Shown piece after piece: positions 12,501 to 26,500 of a DNA stretch of 64,000 nucleotides. The notes below the pieces were generated by a model. It made no database searches and was not told where the DNA came from. It saw only the letters and a list, made by a program, of their open reading frames with translations. Source of the DNA: Paulownia fortunei (taxonomy: Eukaryota > Streptophyta > Magnoliopsida > Lamiales > Paulowniaceae). The translations under genes and the position numbers were made by a program. Positions within the stretch are counted from its first letter, which is position 1, and each line of letters starts with the position of its first letter. Location of the stretch: positions 23,179,445-23,243,444 of the forward strand of contig CM033107.1 of NCBI GenBank assembly GCA_019321725.1, in the 5' to 3' direction.

Positions 12501-15230
12501 TGTCTCAATATAGGGAACTGAAATGTCTGAGCAAGATCCAAAGTTCTGCAGAAGCCATAAAAATCATCTAGATGATCTGCCTACACAAGCCAGGGATTAA
12601 ACAAAAGAACAGAAATATCAGTTATCGTGTCTATGGCATATTATCGATCATCTATATTAATTTCTGCATAGTTATTCTGGATCTTGACTGAAATGAAGAC
12701 ATAGACCTGTCGCCCAGCTTTTTTGTAAATATTAAGAGCTCTGACTGCATCATGTTTGGTCATTTCGAAAAACTGCAGAAAAAATAAGTTATTTCTCACT
12801 TGGTAGATTTTCAATGGAGGGAAGATTCTTGAAAGTGCCATAGATGATCATACCATGTCTACCAGATTAATAATCCCATCATTGATTGCACAATATACTT
12901 TGAAGCTCTCTTTCACAAGCTGTGCCATCGATATTTGTACCAATGTCAACTCAAGAGAATTGGTTTTTAAAAGATCCAGATGATACAGTCAACCATTTTA
13001 TGAATGCACATTCAAAAGTAGAGAAAGCATCTAGCCTAGCTGTCGGGGAAATTATCAGTGTACCATTAGAATGTCACATATGCATCACACTTGCTTCAAA
13101 TATAACTAATAAACTGGTGGCTATGTGAAAATTTAAAATTCCCCTAGTTTATTTTTTTGCCACCTCCCCTGTATATCTACATCTTGTGAAACTTTTCCAT
13201 CTATGTTAGCAGTAGCAGAGCTAAAATTAAAATGGTCCAGAATGAAGGATACTCTGTAGTTGGTTCCAAAAAATTCACTTCCAAAACAAGGTTCTGTTGT
13301 ATTAGTTTTGTCTGTTTTTGGGGTAAGGACCATTGAATTAGTTTGTCATCTATATTGATATGGTGGAAAAAGAAATACTTCATTACCAAAACTTTTTAGA
13401 TCACACTCTTTCTCCGTAGGTATTTTACGTACCAGGGCCAAGGCATATTGGATGAGAAAGTTGTGGCGGGCTGCTCCTTCAGGCTGCAATTTTTTTGACT
13501 AATTAGATATTCTATTGACAAAGAAAAAATAAAATAATAATTGAACGACGAGCATATCCAACAGATACTGAATGCAGGGTTCAAAAATGCAACCTTGGCA
13601 CCTGCTTACCAAGTTATTCTAGAGAACTATCAACCATTACCTGGCAACAGACTAGGCGATATAGAAGCTGTTGCAATGCAGGGAGCTGCTCCAACAGTTC
13701 TTCAGCATTCAACATTGGGGTCTTACTATGTGCCTGATACAATTAATACCACTTGATTTGCTCTCCAACTCTTTTAAAGAATATAATTGAACAAAAAGTG
13801 AACTACAAAATGAAGAAATCATACCTTAGATACTCCAGGAGCTGATTTTGGTACTCTGACTGACTCTATATCATAGTTCAAGTTCCTAAAACATTCTAGT
13901 CTTTCCTCAAGAAAGAGTGCATATGTTCGGACCCAAGCAGAGCAGTCCCAAGCTGCATCAAAATTATCTAAATGTTAAAAAAATGTTATTCCACTCCAAA
14001 TTGAGGATGTTTAAACTAAATTTTTCTTTTCTAAAAAACACAAGACTAAAGTGATTGAACACACACATAATTGCACCCTTGAGAAAATCAATTTACCTAG
14101 AGGACCTGAATCATCCTTGAAATTGGATATTTCAAATAAATGTCCTCTTCTTGAGAAGTGCATTAACTCTTCTCTGAAGCTAGGATCACCTTCTCTTAAT
14201 ATCCTATGAAAAACTATCAAAGTCTTTATGGCAACCTGAAATTATTCAGTCAATAGCACACACACGACTGAGATTCCATCTCAAAGTTATAGTAGTCTTT
14301 GATACAAATGTCAGCATATACAAGTAAAACATCAGCAATTAAATGCTCCCATAATCAATTTACTGAAAAGTAATTACCAAAGAAGCACAAATGTGTTCAT
14401 GATGGCTCTTTCCAACTACATTGTGTAAGTTAAAACAATATTATCCAACATTCATTCAACCAAAAAAATGCATCATTACAATTTGGGAAAAAGCTCGCAT
14501 GAACTTTAAGTTTTGTAAACATTGGTTTCTTATTAATACAGATAAAATATAAAAAGAAAACCATGAAAGCAAAATGAGTTGGTAGACTTTACGATCCAGC
14601 TGCGTGTCTTTGCCAATCTTTTTGAAAGTGCATGAATGCAATAGCCAACATCAGCTCTTGGACACGTTATCGATACTGCTGCAAATATCTCTGACAGGAA
14701 ATGGACAAGTAAATCATGAGATTTCTAAAACGAGGGGACAGAGAGAACATTCAATTGATTGGCAATAAACAAGGCCTAGTCTTTTGACAAAAGGGTGCTC
14801 TACACAAACAAAGAAGCCTCAACCAGAGGCATTTGCAGAGGTCCAATCATAATGCTAGTTCTAAGAACCAATGATGGAACCTAGAATCAATGAAAATGCA
14901 CTCACTTCTAACATGTCGTTCCTTCGGAGGACGTTCAACGTGGTTGGTGGCCTTGACAATTGCAATATCCAATTCCTTGCAATAAAACCAAACAAATTTA
15001 GCCCCAAACGACACGAATACAAGAATTGCATCCACAAATCCAACGCGAAAAGCACGTAATGAACCTGGAATTCTTGATCAAGAAATCCAAGGAATGCAAT
15101 TTATTGCATGTCCAAAAAAACAAAAAGAGTTTGCATATATAGAACAAACCTTGAACTCGCTATTGACCTTTGCTAGGCCAACCTTGGTGGAGTCCTTAAG
15201 AGCCCCATAGGCCTTTCTAAAGCTTTCCAT
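9526..15230 (-). CDS. ANTH-domain clathrin assembly protein (AP180/CALM type, At2g01600-like), with a one-base frame break in exon 12
   Basis: Fifteen exons: 15150-15230, 14906-14975, 14593-14690, 14097-14235, 13825-13952, 13641-13733, 13433-13483, 12854-12919, 12707-12772, 12500-12580, 12331-12411, 11220-11401, 11051-11126, 10624-10745, 9526-9942. The ANTH domain starts at once ([35 protein letters not shown]) and runs to about residue 290. It binds PtdIns(4,5)P2 and helps build clathrin coats at the plasma membrane. The C-terminal part has adaptor and clathrin motifs (PIDLL, DPFAM, NPFGDPF) and a Gln/Met/His-rich tail. The predicted full length would be 583 aa, usual for the family. Exon 12 is 182 nt, one base short of 61 codons, although both flanking exons demand phase 0. 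As written, the frame stops at 11249, leaving about 368 aa. I suspect a sequencing or assembly error in the 7-T run at 11308-11314, but a real truncating allele is possible. Confidence 0.9.
11308..11314. other. Homopolymer with probable one-base deletion (frameshift site)
   Basis: Seven T on the plus strand (seven A in the transcript) sit in exon 12 of the clathrin adaptor gene. Upstream the good frame reads [13 protein letters not shown]; downstream the good frame reads [16 protein letters not shown] and is shifted by one base. One more base here would give a 183-nt exon that fits the phase-0 exons on both sides. Confidence 0.8.
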
Positions 15231-17549
15231 TCAAGGAATGCAGCCAATGATACCATGCAACATTAATGTCCTGCTGTTCAACAGAAGAAGAGAAGAGATT
15301 CAAGAGAGAGAAGAGGGTCTGATACGTTTTTCCTCCCTTGTTCTCTTAACCGTGGGATTTCCAAATATAACAGAAATAAGAACAATAGAATGACTGTCTA
15401 TCTTCCTACTTTGTCTCTTTTTCTATATGTTTTCTTTTGATAAAATGTTTGGGTGATCATATGTATGGTATGAGTTTGCTCTCTCAAATTAACAAAGTAA
15501 ACACTTTGTTTTTTTTAATATGATTTGTTTTTCAGTTTTACTTCTCTTATAAAAAAATTGAGAAAATATTAAAGTTTAAAATTCAAAATAATGTTGTTTT
15601 GTAATATTTGATTGATTACAGTTGTATATATTCCATTCTTTGCGAATCCTTTTTTTTTTTCTTATCTAACATCCACTTTTCTTTTTACTTAGAAGGAATT
15701 TTAATATTTTTTTAATAGTGATGAGAACACAAATTTGAATATAGTAGAATGCATCTTGAAAAATAAATTAATTTAAACTCGACTAAAATTATAAAAGATA
15801 AAATATATTACAATTTTAGTGCAATTAATTTTATATTTAAGTTTTTATTATTGCTCTACATCTGTATAGAATATGTTAATTTATAGTTATAATTTATTTC
15901 AATTAAAGATTTAATAAAGTAAATCAAAGATTAGAAATTGTGATTAAAAACAAAAAAAAATTATTAAAAATAATTTTTTTATTAAAATAAGTATTAAATT
16001 TATTTTATTTTTTTTAATGAATAATTGAAAAAGAGATACATATATATTTTGTAAATATTTTTTATAATGAGAAATGTGACAAAATGGAATAACATTAACA
16101 TGATTTGATTGTCATTCAAAATAATCTCAATTAAATATTCCGCTAAAATTGGATTATAGATGGTAACGTAAAATAGTTTTACCATTCAAAATCAGTTGTG
16201 TGATGGGGAAATCTTAACGGGATATTCAACTGAAATTGGATCATAGATAATAAAGTAAAAATGTTTAGATGATAAAGTGTTAAAAGACATATAGTTAGGA
16301 TGATAAATTACTTTTTCCCCTAGTAGAGCTTTAAGATATTATCTCACATAACACATCCATAAAATATGTCAAGAAAATATCAAATATCTATTATACTACA
16401 TAAGCATATATGAAAAATATATTTAACTTTTATTTTGAATATGAGGAATAAAAATTATAATTAAATAATATTTATATTTATTTTATAAATATTGAAATAA
16501 CGTACATAGTATGTCACATTAATATACAACAATGATATTAATTAATGGGACTTACGCTGAAAATCCCGTTGAATTTATGCAAATGTGATGGCATAATATG
16601 GCATCAAAAACAATCTCAACGATGGAGACATCCTCAGTTTAAAAGACCAAACTTAGTTTCTTTTTCTATGCTGTTAGAATAGTTTCTTCGTTGCGCTATA
16701 TATAGTTGCAGCTATGAATATCCTTATGATTAATGAGGGATTGGAAGGAAGAACGAAAAATGAGCTGATCGCGCAATATATTCATAGATGAAGTATGCCA
16801 AAATTTGTGTTAGCAAAAGAGTTTGGTGAACTTTTCCACTAATTCTCTGGTGCTGTATTGTAATCTAAATCCTTGTTGCAAAATAATATTTCATCTCGTA
16901 TTTTATTTCACTAATACACGTCATGTGTATATTGATAAAGTCATCAATGTACAGTGCTATGTATTGGTGAAATGAAATGTGTAGATGCTCTACTATGATT
17001 GCACTTCAAACAAGCTGAAAACTTATCTCTGAACCTGGATTTTTTCACATACTGCATATTGCATCCTAATGCCTGTATCTGAAATTTGTAACTATATATG
17101 TATTACACTTCTATTTTAGCAGAAACTACTACTTCCATATTAATCCATAAAAGTGCAACACCATGGGTACTGATTTCCCATTTACCAAAAATGAGAGTGC
17201 TTCAATCTGAGGCACTCTCAGTTGGTACACCAGATTTTTGTCAGCAAAGGCATATATGTGTACATGTAAATCAAAATTCTCAAATGGCTATATTGACAAC
17301 TCAAAACTGCCAACAGTTTAAGCTTATGGCATGACTAAAAATCAGCAAACAGAACAGAAAATAAGCGACGCTCAGAGAGGCTCCTCACGAGCCTGCAGCT
17401 CAATCCTTCCAATGCATATTTTGCAATTCAATTTTTTTCTGACAGTTGCAGCATCCTCCTTCTGAAGTGGAGATCTTACAAGTTTTGTGCTTTGCATCCT
17501 AAGTATTTAGATATATAGAATACATTATCTCCACGGTTTTGTCTTTTCC
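15231..17549. other. Intergenic, strongly AT-rich
   Basis: The first 100 bases are the promoter/5' UTR side of the clathrin adaptor gene, and the last few hundred (about 17350-17549) are probably 3' UTR of the PHD-finger gene. Between them is AT-rich DNA without coding frames. Two related stretches (about 16130-16182 and 16215-16268, both 'atattc.nc.gaaattgga...tagat.gtaa.gtaaaa') form a diverged local duplication, perhaps a transposon remnant. Confidence 0.5.
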
Positions 17550-20500
17550 TCACAACCCTTGCGGGTCTCGTGAACCAATACTCTTTGAACTATCCAATTT
17601 ACGCCTTTTTGAAGCTAGCCGGGGTCTCAACTGCACAGCATGTATTAAGCATTAATTTTTTTTTATTTTAGTATCACAAGCAAAAAATGTTGGGGGAGAA
17701 CTACCAAGTTTAAGTACAATGATAGATCTTTAAATTATTCAATAGCCACCAAAGGAGACTTCATCTGAATGATGTTTTTCAAATTGATCTATCAGACAAG
17801 GAGACCTCTAATACCAAAGAAACTTTGGGTCACTGGACTCACTCTTCTACACTGGCTTAGACAAAGCAATCATATATAGAGTAGACAAATTCACTTCCAC
17901 AGCCATGTAAATAACGACACTTTGAATTCAGCTAACTTTTTTCATAGGATTCAGATTCCATGGTTATTTCATTAACAAATGGAAAAGATGATCATGTCAG
18001 TAACAGCTAGAGTGATAAGTATACGTGATAAGCTGCAAAAGGTAGCAGCACCAGCAGCATCAGTAGACTAGTTATTAAACTAACAAATCTCCTCTTCTGA
18101 ATCAACAAACAAATAGAAAGCTTTCTGGTAAATGTTAGAAGTGGTGGTGGTACAACTAACAAGTGGTGGTGGTACAACTAACAAGTGTTGGGTGCTCCAA
18201 TTAACAATTTTCTTCTTTTGATTAATGAGGATAAAAGCTTTACAGTAACTAGAAGGTCCAAATAATGATCCAACTCACTCAGAAACAATCAGCGAAACAA
18301 TGAAAAGTAGCAAGTACGAACAATAAGAACGTTTAGCAAACCTGAAGGAATCACAGAACATACCATCTCTATGTACTTTAATTGCTTCATGACTTCTTCT
18401 GTGTCTAGCTCCTGAATCAGCAAGAGATGATTATCTTAAAATATACACAACAGTATCACATTATAATGAAACCACTTTTATAATGATGTCAGAAACAGGC
18501 AAACCAAATCAGACAATATAGCTTTGTCATAAACAGAAAATACAAGAATAAACAATTCCAAAGGAGTTCCATGCGAACACAATAATGCTGATTGAGACTT
18601 GTCAACCCAAGTGTATGCAAGTCTCTTTCAATTGAATAACATCATACGTGCACCTTTAAAGCTTCACAACAGAGTGAAGCAGGAAAAGGGAAAAGGAAGA
18701 AAGGTTTGATCAGCAATATTGCAAACCCTGTCATTTGGGACAATTAAACTGAGCAAAATAGGAACTAGAGGAAACCCTGATTTATTTTTATTACTTAATC
18801 GCCAGTACTGAGTTTAGTGTCTAAGATTATCATTTTGGCATCAGCAATGACAAAGGTGAAGATACCGACTATACACTTCAATGAAAGGTCTCCAAGTCTA
18901 CATGTAAAAAGAGTGCAGGGTCCATCTCTAATGTAACTTATCAATTGGTGAAGCCAACATTTTCAGTGAATACCATCTACAAAGAAAGCAACTTCTGTTA
19001 AGGTCACTCATCTCAGATATTGGCAGAAATTTTCTACTGGATAGAATTAAGGACGCAACCCTTTTGGCAAACGGAACAGCTTTGCCAGTATTTGAAGGCC
19101 TACATTAGACATCTTGATCGGCCAAACTTTACATTACAGATACATTCTCTACCTGTCCATATCATTCTTTTAAGAACTCTACTAAAGTCAATACTTCAAG
19201 CACGGATCAAATTCAACAGCTCATTGATGATCAATTAATGCAATACTTAGTCCCTGCACAGCTTAACTTCACAAGAAGCTATAAAAAGACAATCAAGGAC
19301 ATTCTGAATTATAATATTTAGGTGGGACAATGACTAAGACCTATTAGAGAACAAAACAGAATTTGTAAAATGGAATGCAATAAAAATTGTTATCTTACCA
19401 ATTAGGCAAGCCGATGATTTAGAGCTATTAGAGAACAAAACAGATTTGTAAAATGGAACGCAATACCAAAAATTAAAATTAGTGAAATACCTGGGGCACA
19501 GCACAATCTGCATGAGCTGGATCCCAAAGAACACAACGGAAGCATTCCCAGTCATCAGTTTGAACTTCAAAAAGAGGGGCCCTGCCAAATGTTCAGTTCG
19601 AAAAATTAGTATGTATAAATATGAGTAGAAATAAACATTTGTGTGTTCAGTGACTTTTTGACAACGCAAAATAAAATAAATGATGCACGAGATGCATTTG
19701 AATGAAAATTAGCATACATTGGATATATGTTCAATCCTGCGGCAGACTTTACATTGTTTTTCAATCTAGATTGAAAGTATGAGCATAACGAAGCGTCAAC
19801 TATCAGCAACTAACACTGCAATATAGAAAGATCAAGTTGTCCTTATGGATGCGTTCATATCAACCAGTTTTCACATTTCCTCACAATATCAAAAGGAGCC
19901 ATTCTGTAGTCTAATGTTAACAGAGAGGTTGAGACTCAAGCCTTCAGTAAGAGACGATACACCTAGAATTACATCTTTTAACTGCATTATATACTCCAAG
20001 TAACCACAATCCTAGTCATGTGTTTCCTGCAGATAGGAAATGTGTATTCCTATAGCCTAAGAGGGTATAAACACATGCGTATAACCCAAAAACTATTCCG
20101 CAATAGTGGTGACAGAAAGAAAAACTAGTTCATGAAAATTAATCATGCTGAATTTACAAGACTACTCAAGGTAGTCCACCCTTAACCAATAAAAACAGCA
20201 AGGCCACAAATTGAAAAATGCCAGTCATGGACCACAATTTCATTTTCCTCCTTAGCACTTAGACTCTCCAGACAATTCTTCAATCAATCATCATAAATGG
20301 AGCACTTTAGCCTTGTCAGTCCACAATGTTGGATTATCTTTTTTTTCTTGATACGAGCAGCAACAATAAAACCTACTTCACTAAAATTCCCTCCTTTCTC
20401 CTGCCTTCATTAAGACTGCTATCACATAACTTGTTTAATTGTCAATAGTTTGTCCTCTTATCAAATAATTCCCATCACACACCAATAAACATGGAAAAAA

Positions 20501-23500
20501 TCCATCAGTTTCAACTATATCTGGATTTTAAGATTCCCTTCAACCACTCAATGCTACACTTACCAACCTCAGTATCATTTCCAATTCAATTGCATTATAA
20601 AGTTTGCCTCTTCAATGCTGCGGAGTTATTATCCTCAACTCGGGCAATGCTAAAGAGAAATTTAAGAGAAGTAACAGTGAATTTAGAGAGCGAAGGAATC
20701 TGCTTAAATGCAGATCAAGCTTCTTCCTTGCAGTCTAATATATAGAATAATGAAAAAGGAATGGCTGTCACATGCTTCCTTTAAGCTCTCATATACCTGG
20801 CAAATGTTCTCTTCCTCTATGATAATGCAAACTGCAGGGCAACCAAAAAATTCACCTAAGATAATTTTCAACACTTGAGCATCTATCCATGCATTTATGA
20901 CTTCCTAACCAGATACATGAACTGAAAATGATAGAGCACCCAACCATCCACCTCCCCCCCCCCCACCCACCCAACACCCCCTCCAAAAAAAAAAAAAAGA
21001 AAAAGAAAAAGAAAAAGGCAATCCTGGTTGCCCTTACTTGTAATCGCATTAGTTTTCATGCTGTAGTCTACAACTGTCTCATTGTTGGATTCTAAATGCC
21101 CATAGGGACATTGTACAAAGTGCAACACCTTGTGCTTTTCTCCTCCTCACTAAAAGGCTAAAGCTTGCTCTTCAAAATCAACTCCTAAAGTAATAAATTC
21201 CATATCAACATCCACATTCCAAAGGTTATGCTCATTACCAAAAAACAAAAAATTTACCTGCGCCATTTTGCACATATAGTTCTATCAGCACCTTCTCCAA
21301 TGCCTTCAATGACCTCTCGGCATTGAAGCCAATTACCAATAGAACTGAGCTTTAAAGGTTTGATTGAAACCCGTTCCTGGAAAGAATCATGCTATCTTCT
21401 CTTTAATACCCTCATAAACATTGCTGTTAACTAGATTCCTGAACAATTAAACCATCAAAAGTTTTACCTGCTTGTCAACGTTAATAGAAGGATCAATTTC
21501 TAACGTATCACCAACAATAAGATCGCATTCCCTGTAGCAATTGTGAGCATCAATTATAAGAGCAGATAAATGGTTATGCAAGGAGACAAATATAAGTTAT
21601 AAATCAAGAACGAGCATTAAAACTAGAACTCATAAAACCTATGAAAATCAACCAAAGCCCGCGTTACAGGCACAAAATACACAAAATCCACAGATAACAT
21701 CAATCTTTGATTGCACATAGTGCACACTATTGAATGTCATAGAAAATAGGGTCACTACTCGCACTAAGTTAATCATACTCTAATAGTAGACACAACCAAC
21801 CATCCAAAAATAATCTCATCATGAACTTTTACTATTGCAAATATCACTCCTAAATCATAGTTATTCTCAACTCAGAGTTATCTTTTACTCTATCTCCCTA
21901 TTCTCAAAGCTTAAAAACCATGTAGCTGTGAGGTTTCAGCACACACCAAAAAGATGCCAAATAAATAAGCACAAAAAATAGCAAACCTGAAACAAGAAGA
22001 CACAAATTGAATGAAAAGGAAAAGAGAGAGAGAGAATAAATATCTAGTAATGGCTGTATCGTACAGAAGGCAGATAATGAAAAAAGACGATTGACATGAT
22101 AAAACAGTGTACACACAAGAAGAAAAATTGATTGTCATAAACACAACATAGCATTCTGCTACCCCCAAAGAGGTAGAGAAAAGGATACTGAGTTTAGTAA
22201 ACTGTTAAAGACCTTGTCAGATGAAAACTTAAACAAGACCTCAAGAAATTCACAAGTATGCGTCAAATAAAAACTCATCTGAGGACAACTGGACTCATTG
22301 CTGAAATATTATATGTTCTCTCTTTCTAAAGTTTTTCATACTCTTCTTCCCTCAAAGTATTAGATAGAAGACGAAAAACAGACAATGATGAAACTTCTTC
22401 AGTTTCATTTTGGTTGGGGACAGCATTCCAAAAATAAGTAACTAGAGTTTGTCCACTTACAGATTCTAGTTAAGGCCTGAAAATTTTTAGATCTAAAAAT
22501 ATCCATATCAAAATTCAAGTGTTATCTCTAGAACTAATACATTATGTTGGCAAGTATAACTGGAGAACAACGGAAGTCATAGGTTATTCAATTTGAAAAG
22601 AAAAGAAAAACAGACTCATGTTCATCTATGAAGGGATGCTTTCTGTGCATCTGTAACTGAGAGGGACACTAGAGACATAAGAAGTTCGGAAGCATAGTAG
22701 TAGGTTTTGGATAATTTGTGGAACAACTGCCACACAAAACTACCTGAACATTAACTGGAGAAGAAAAGCTACACGTTCAACAGTCACCAGATAATCACAG
22801 ACAGGTACAGAAATGGTGCGACATTGACAGCTGAATGACACTAAAAGTTGCATACAGGTAAACTCCTATGAAGAAGTAGATGTACAAGTTCGTAGAGTTA
22901 TCGTAAAAACTTTAATATAATACACGCCTAACTAGAACACATCAAAAAAAATTATGCACAAATAACTCTCCCCCAATCCACTTCATTACTAAGTTATCCC
23001 ATCTCCAGAGTTAACAAAATAAAACTAATAATGATAGTAATAACAACAAAAAAATTCCTAAACCATTTGAAGTACATGAAACTGAAGGAACATACTCATC
23101 AATGGGGCCACCCCAATCAGGAACATCAGCTTGAAATTCATCACCAATTCGCACACTGGACATATATGGCTCAGTGTCTCTGAACATGAATTCCAAGGAG
23201 CCTAATTCACCTTCTGATGTTGAATATCGATTTCTGCCAATTTCAGTGCTGATATTGACTGAATTACTGATAGATTTATCTTTCAATATTTTGTGCTTCT
23301 TTTTCAAGCAAGAACTACAATGCCACTCACCAACTGGTAATATTGTTATATGAGGATTGTAGCAAGAAATATGAAATGCATCTTCGCAATTATCACATAT
23401 TAGCATATTTAATGTACTTTCCATATGCTCACAGACTTTGCACGACTTTGAACAGTAGTTGTCGCTAATAACACCAGTATTTTCAGTAGAAGCTCGATCC

Positions 23501-26500
23501 TGTCTAGTCCAAACTTTATCAAGCCGTCCCTGACTTCTGAGAATTGAAATGCATATATCTCTTGCTGAAATCTCTTCTGGTGCCTTCTCAGGTATCAATG
23601 CACCAGAAGAGGAGCACTCGCCTGCATCATCCATATCAAATTTTAAGGAAGCTGAACTAAGTTCCAAATTCGATTCGGATGACGAACAATTATCATTGGC
23701 GCTGCAGACATTCAAGACTCTGTCCACATCAGTTGTCAAGGCCTCTTCAGAACCAGCTTCTTCCCCATGATACCCATTAAAGGATGCTGTAGCCACTGTA
23801 TTGCATTCAACTGGACCCATAATAGGAGATCTTACAGCTTCTGTTGCACGCTCAGAAATAGAAACCACATGCTCTTGGGCATCCAACGAAGGGGCTTCAG
23901 AACTGATTGCAGAGTGACAGCCATCACTAGGTTTCGTACCAGCAGACGGCTGGATTGTGAAAATGGCAACAGGGTTCTTACGCTGTCTCCTACGTTGGTA
24001 TACAAAATTTGGTGTGAAGTTTTGAGACATTTTACTGGAGGTTAGTTGGGAATAATTTCTAGTATAGTTTATGAAACATAATTCATCATCACTTTTCCTC
24101 CCCTCTGAAAAAAGTTCTCCACAGCCATCCAAATGGTGTTGGCGACAAAGTGAGCATTTTGTCCAATTCCTGGTACCTGGCATTAAGTCACATTAAAGCC
24201 CTTGTTTCATGAAGTCAGATGCACAAGAAAGAGCAACTTCCACATAACAAGGATGGGAACTTTGCATCAGCATCTCAACTAACGTATACAAAATAAGCCA
24301 TCAGATTGACTTCTTCTCATTATTTAATTCCAGAAGACAACATATAAATTAGTTTCTTATGTTTCAAGCAAATGCCCGATAATGCTGCCAGATCCACACG
24401 TAAGAAAAAAAACAATAAAATGACACCACATTAGTAACTGAAAGACATCAGAAAAAACTTCTTACATCAGGCACATACACATAAGATAATCGGTTTTTGC
24501 ATTTTACACGTTAAAGATATCCAAAGAATTAGCAGATATAAGACCGTACTAATTTGATCTACATGCCTGAAATCATATTACCTGGTTTTCTGTTAATATA
24601 TCACAGTGCATTGTTACTTTTTCAGTCTTGCAAAGTCACTGTTCAAGATTCTAAATTTACAGTCTCAGCACAGACCAACACACAAACTCATGCTTCCACT
24701 TCATAAGGTGCTCTTTAGGAAGCTAAAAGTTTGTTTGCTAGCTGAGAACTATCTTGTAATATACGCACCTTGAAATGTATTACCTTGACTTCAAGACATC
24801 AGAAAGCCTACACCTACAATAAATAAAGAGTGAGTAATTGACCTTTAGGATTGTCACTTTATACCTCCTTTTGTCATTACCTCTCTCCATCAAAAACTGC
24901 AAATTTTGAATGCATCCCACCAACTTCACTACGGAATACTGACTCTTCATTTCACCATTCAACTCCAACAAAAACCCACCTATCTCTACTTCAATTAAAG
25001 CTTCACATGCAGCTCTGGGTAAAGTAAAAGAAAATACAGACTGGAAGAAAGGAATAAAATCGGATATCAACAAGTCTTCAGTCCTGTGAAACCACAAATG
25101 ACCTTCCCTTTTAACCCCTCCTCCCTCTTCACAACTCCTTAGTTGTCCAAGTATCTTGGATATCAAACTTATCAGGGCACAGACCACCACACAAAACACA
25201 GAGCCTAGAAAGCCAGCCCTAAGGCTGTCTGAGTAAGTTACAGGGGAGATATGTGGGAAATTATGCAACATCTTCACAGGCTGTTTACTACGAATCACCA
25301 AGAATAAACACATGTTAACAACCTCTGGCTTTTAGAACCATCAAAAGTACGTAGAGAAAACAGATAGGGCAACACTACTTCATTGATAGGGTAAATGTAC
25401 AGTTTAGCTTAACTGTTAGCAAAGATCCGCTTTCAGAATAAATACAGTTAACAAGTTGGTGCAACCTGCTCCCGCGCTTATCTGATTTAAGTAAATAACT
25501 TGAAACAGCTAATAACACATTTTGCTGTGATTCTCACATAAGGCCAAACATGTTACTACTTACAGGGATCAGATTCTGAGAATTCTTATCTTAATCTGGA
25601 TTAAGGATTTTGATGTATATTTTTGCTTGATTTGCTTTTACTCTTATATAACAGCAAACAGGTGGCAGAAGTAGCTGGCAGATTCAATATTATAAACCGG
25701 AAAATTCTTCCTGATATAAATTTCTTTAGTCTATATCAACTTATAGCAAGCTTTACCATTGGTGAATCAATCAGCAAGGTCATACAAGTGAAGGCCTTCC
25801 TTTCTCTGAGATGAAGGGTGGATTTCACTCAAATATGTTTTCAAATGAAAATTATAAAAGGAAATTAACAAATAAGTCAAAGTTAATCGAAACGGTGATG
25901 AAACCCTATAAATATGATTTTCTTAGCAAATACAAACTTAGATAAAAAGATGGCTACCCAAATTATATCTTCATGTAAGTAATCAAATCTAAGAATCTAA
26001 GGTTATACATTTCACGTGAACACCCATCGAGTATTAAACATATCCATCTTCATAAATCAACAACACTCCTTGCATCTGTATGATTTTCCATTGGTTTTTG
26101 GTTTAGACAGCCCATCCCTCCCTCCCTATATGGACCATATTTTGTCCCTTTCTTCTCAAAATTGCAGTCTAAATCTCATATATACATGTTTCCCAACTCT
26201 TCCGACTCACATTAGATTACCCATCTGATTTCAAGAATCTCTCACCATAAAATAATGCTTTTGCCACTCTTTTTATCAGATTGATAACCCATTAATAAGT
26301 TATCCTCTTTCTATTCCAGGCACATTATTTTTTTTCATTTAAGGATTTCTTGTAAAGCATTCATATGGTTCAAACGGATTGGCAATTCTGCACTAATAAA
26401 TCAAACGATTTCAAACCCATTTAACAGATAAACAAAAATTTATACGGGTTACATAAAATTGTACAGGCATGTGCTCCACAATGGATTTCTAGTCATTATA

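Noticed and set aside
13541..13756. Plus-strand 71-codon open frame with coding-like sequence
   Set aside because: It is the antisense shadow of exon 6 (13641-13733) of the clathrin adaptor, which encodes the conserved [16 protein letters not shown] segment on the minus strand.
20852..21128. Minus-strand frames with Phe/Gly runs
   Set aside because: They are translations of the poly-C, poly-A and AAAAAG low-complexity tract in an intron.
23549..24045. Plus-strand frames of 73 and 92 codons
   Set aside because: They are antisense to the large second exon of the PHD gene, which has a clear C4HC3 finger on the minus strand.
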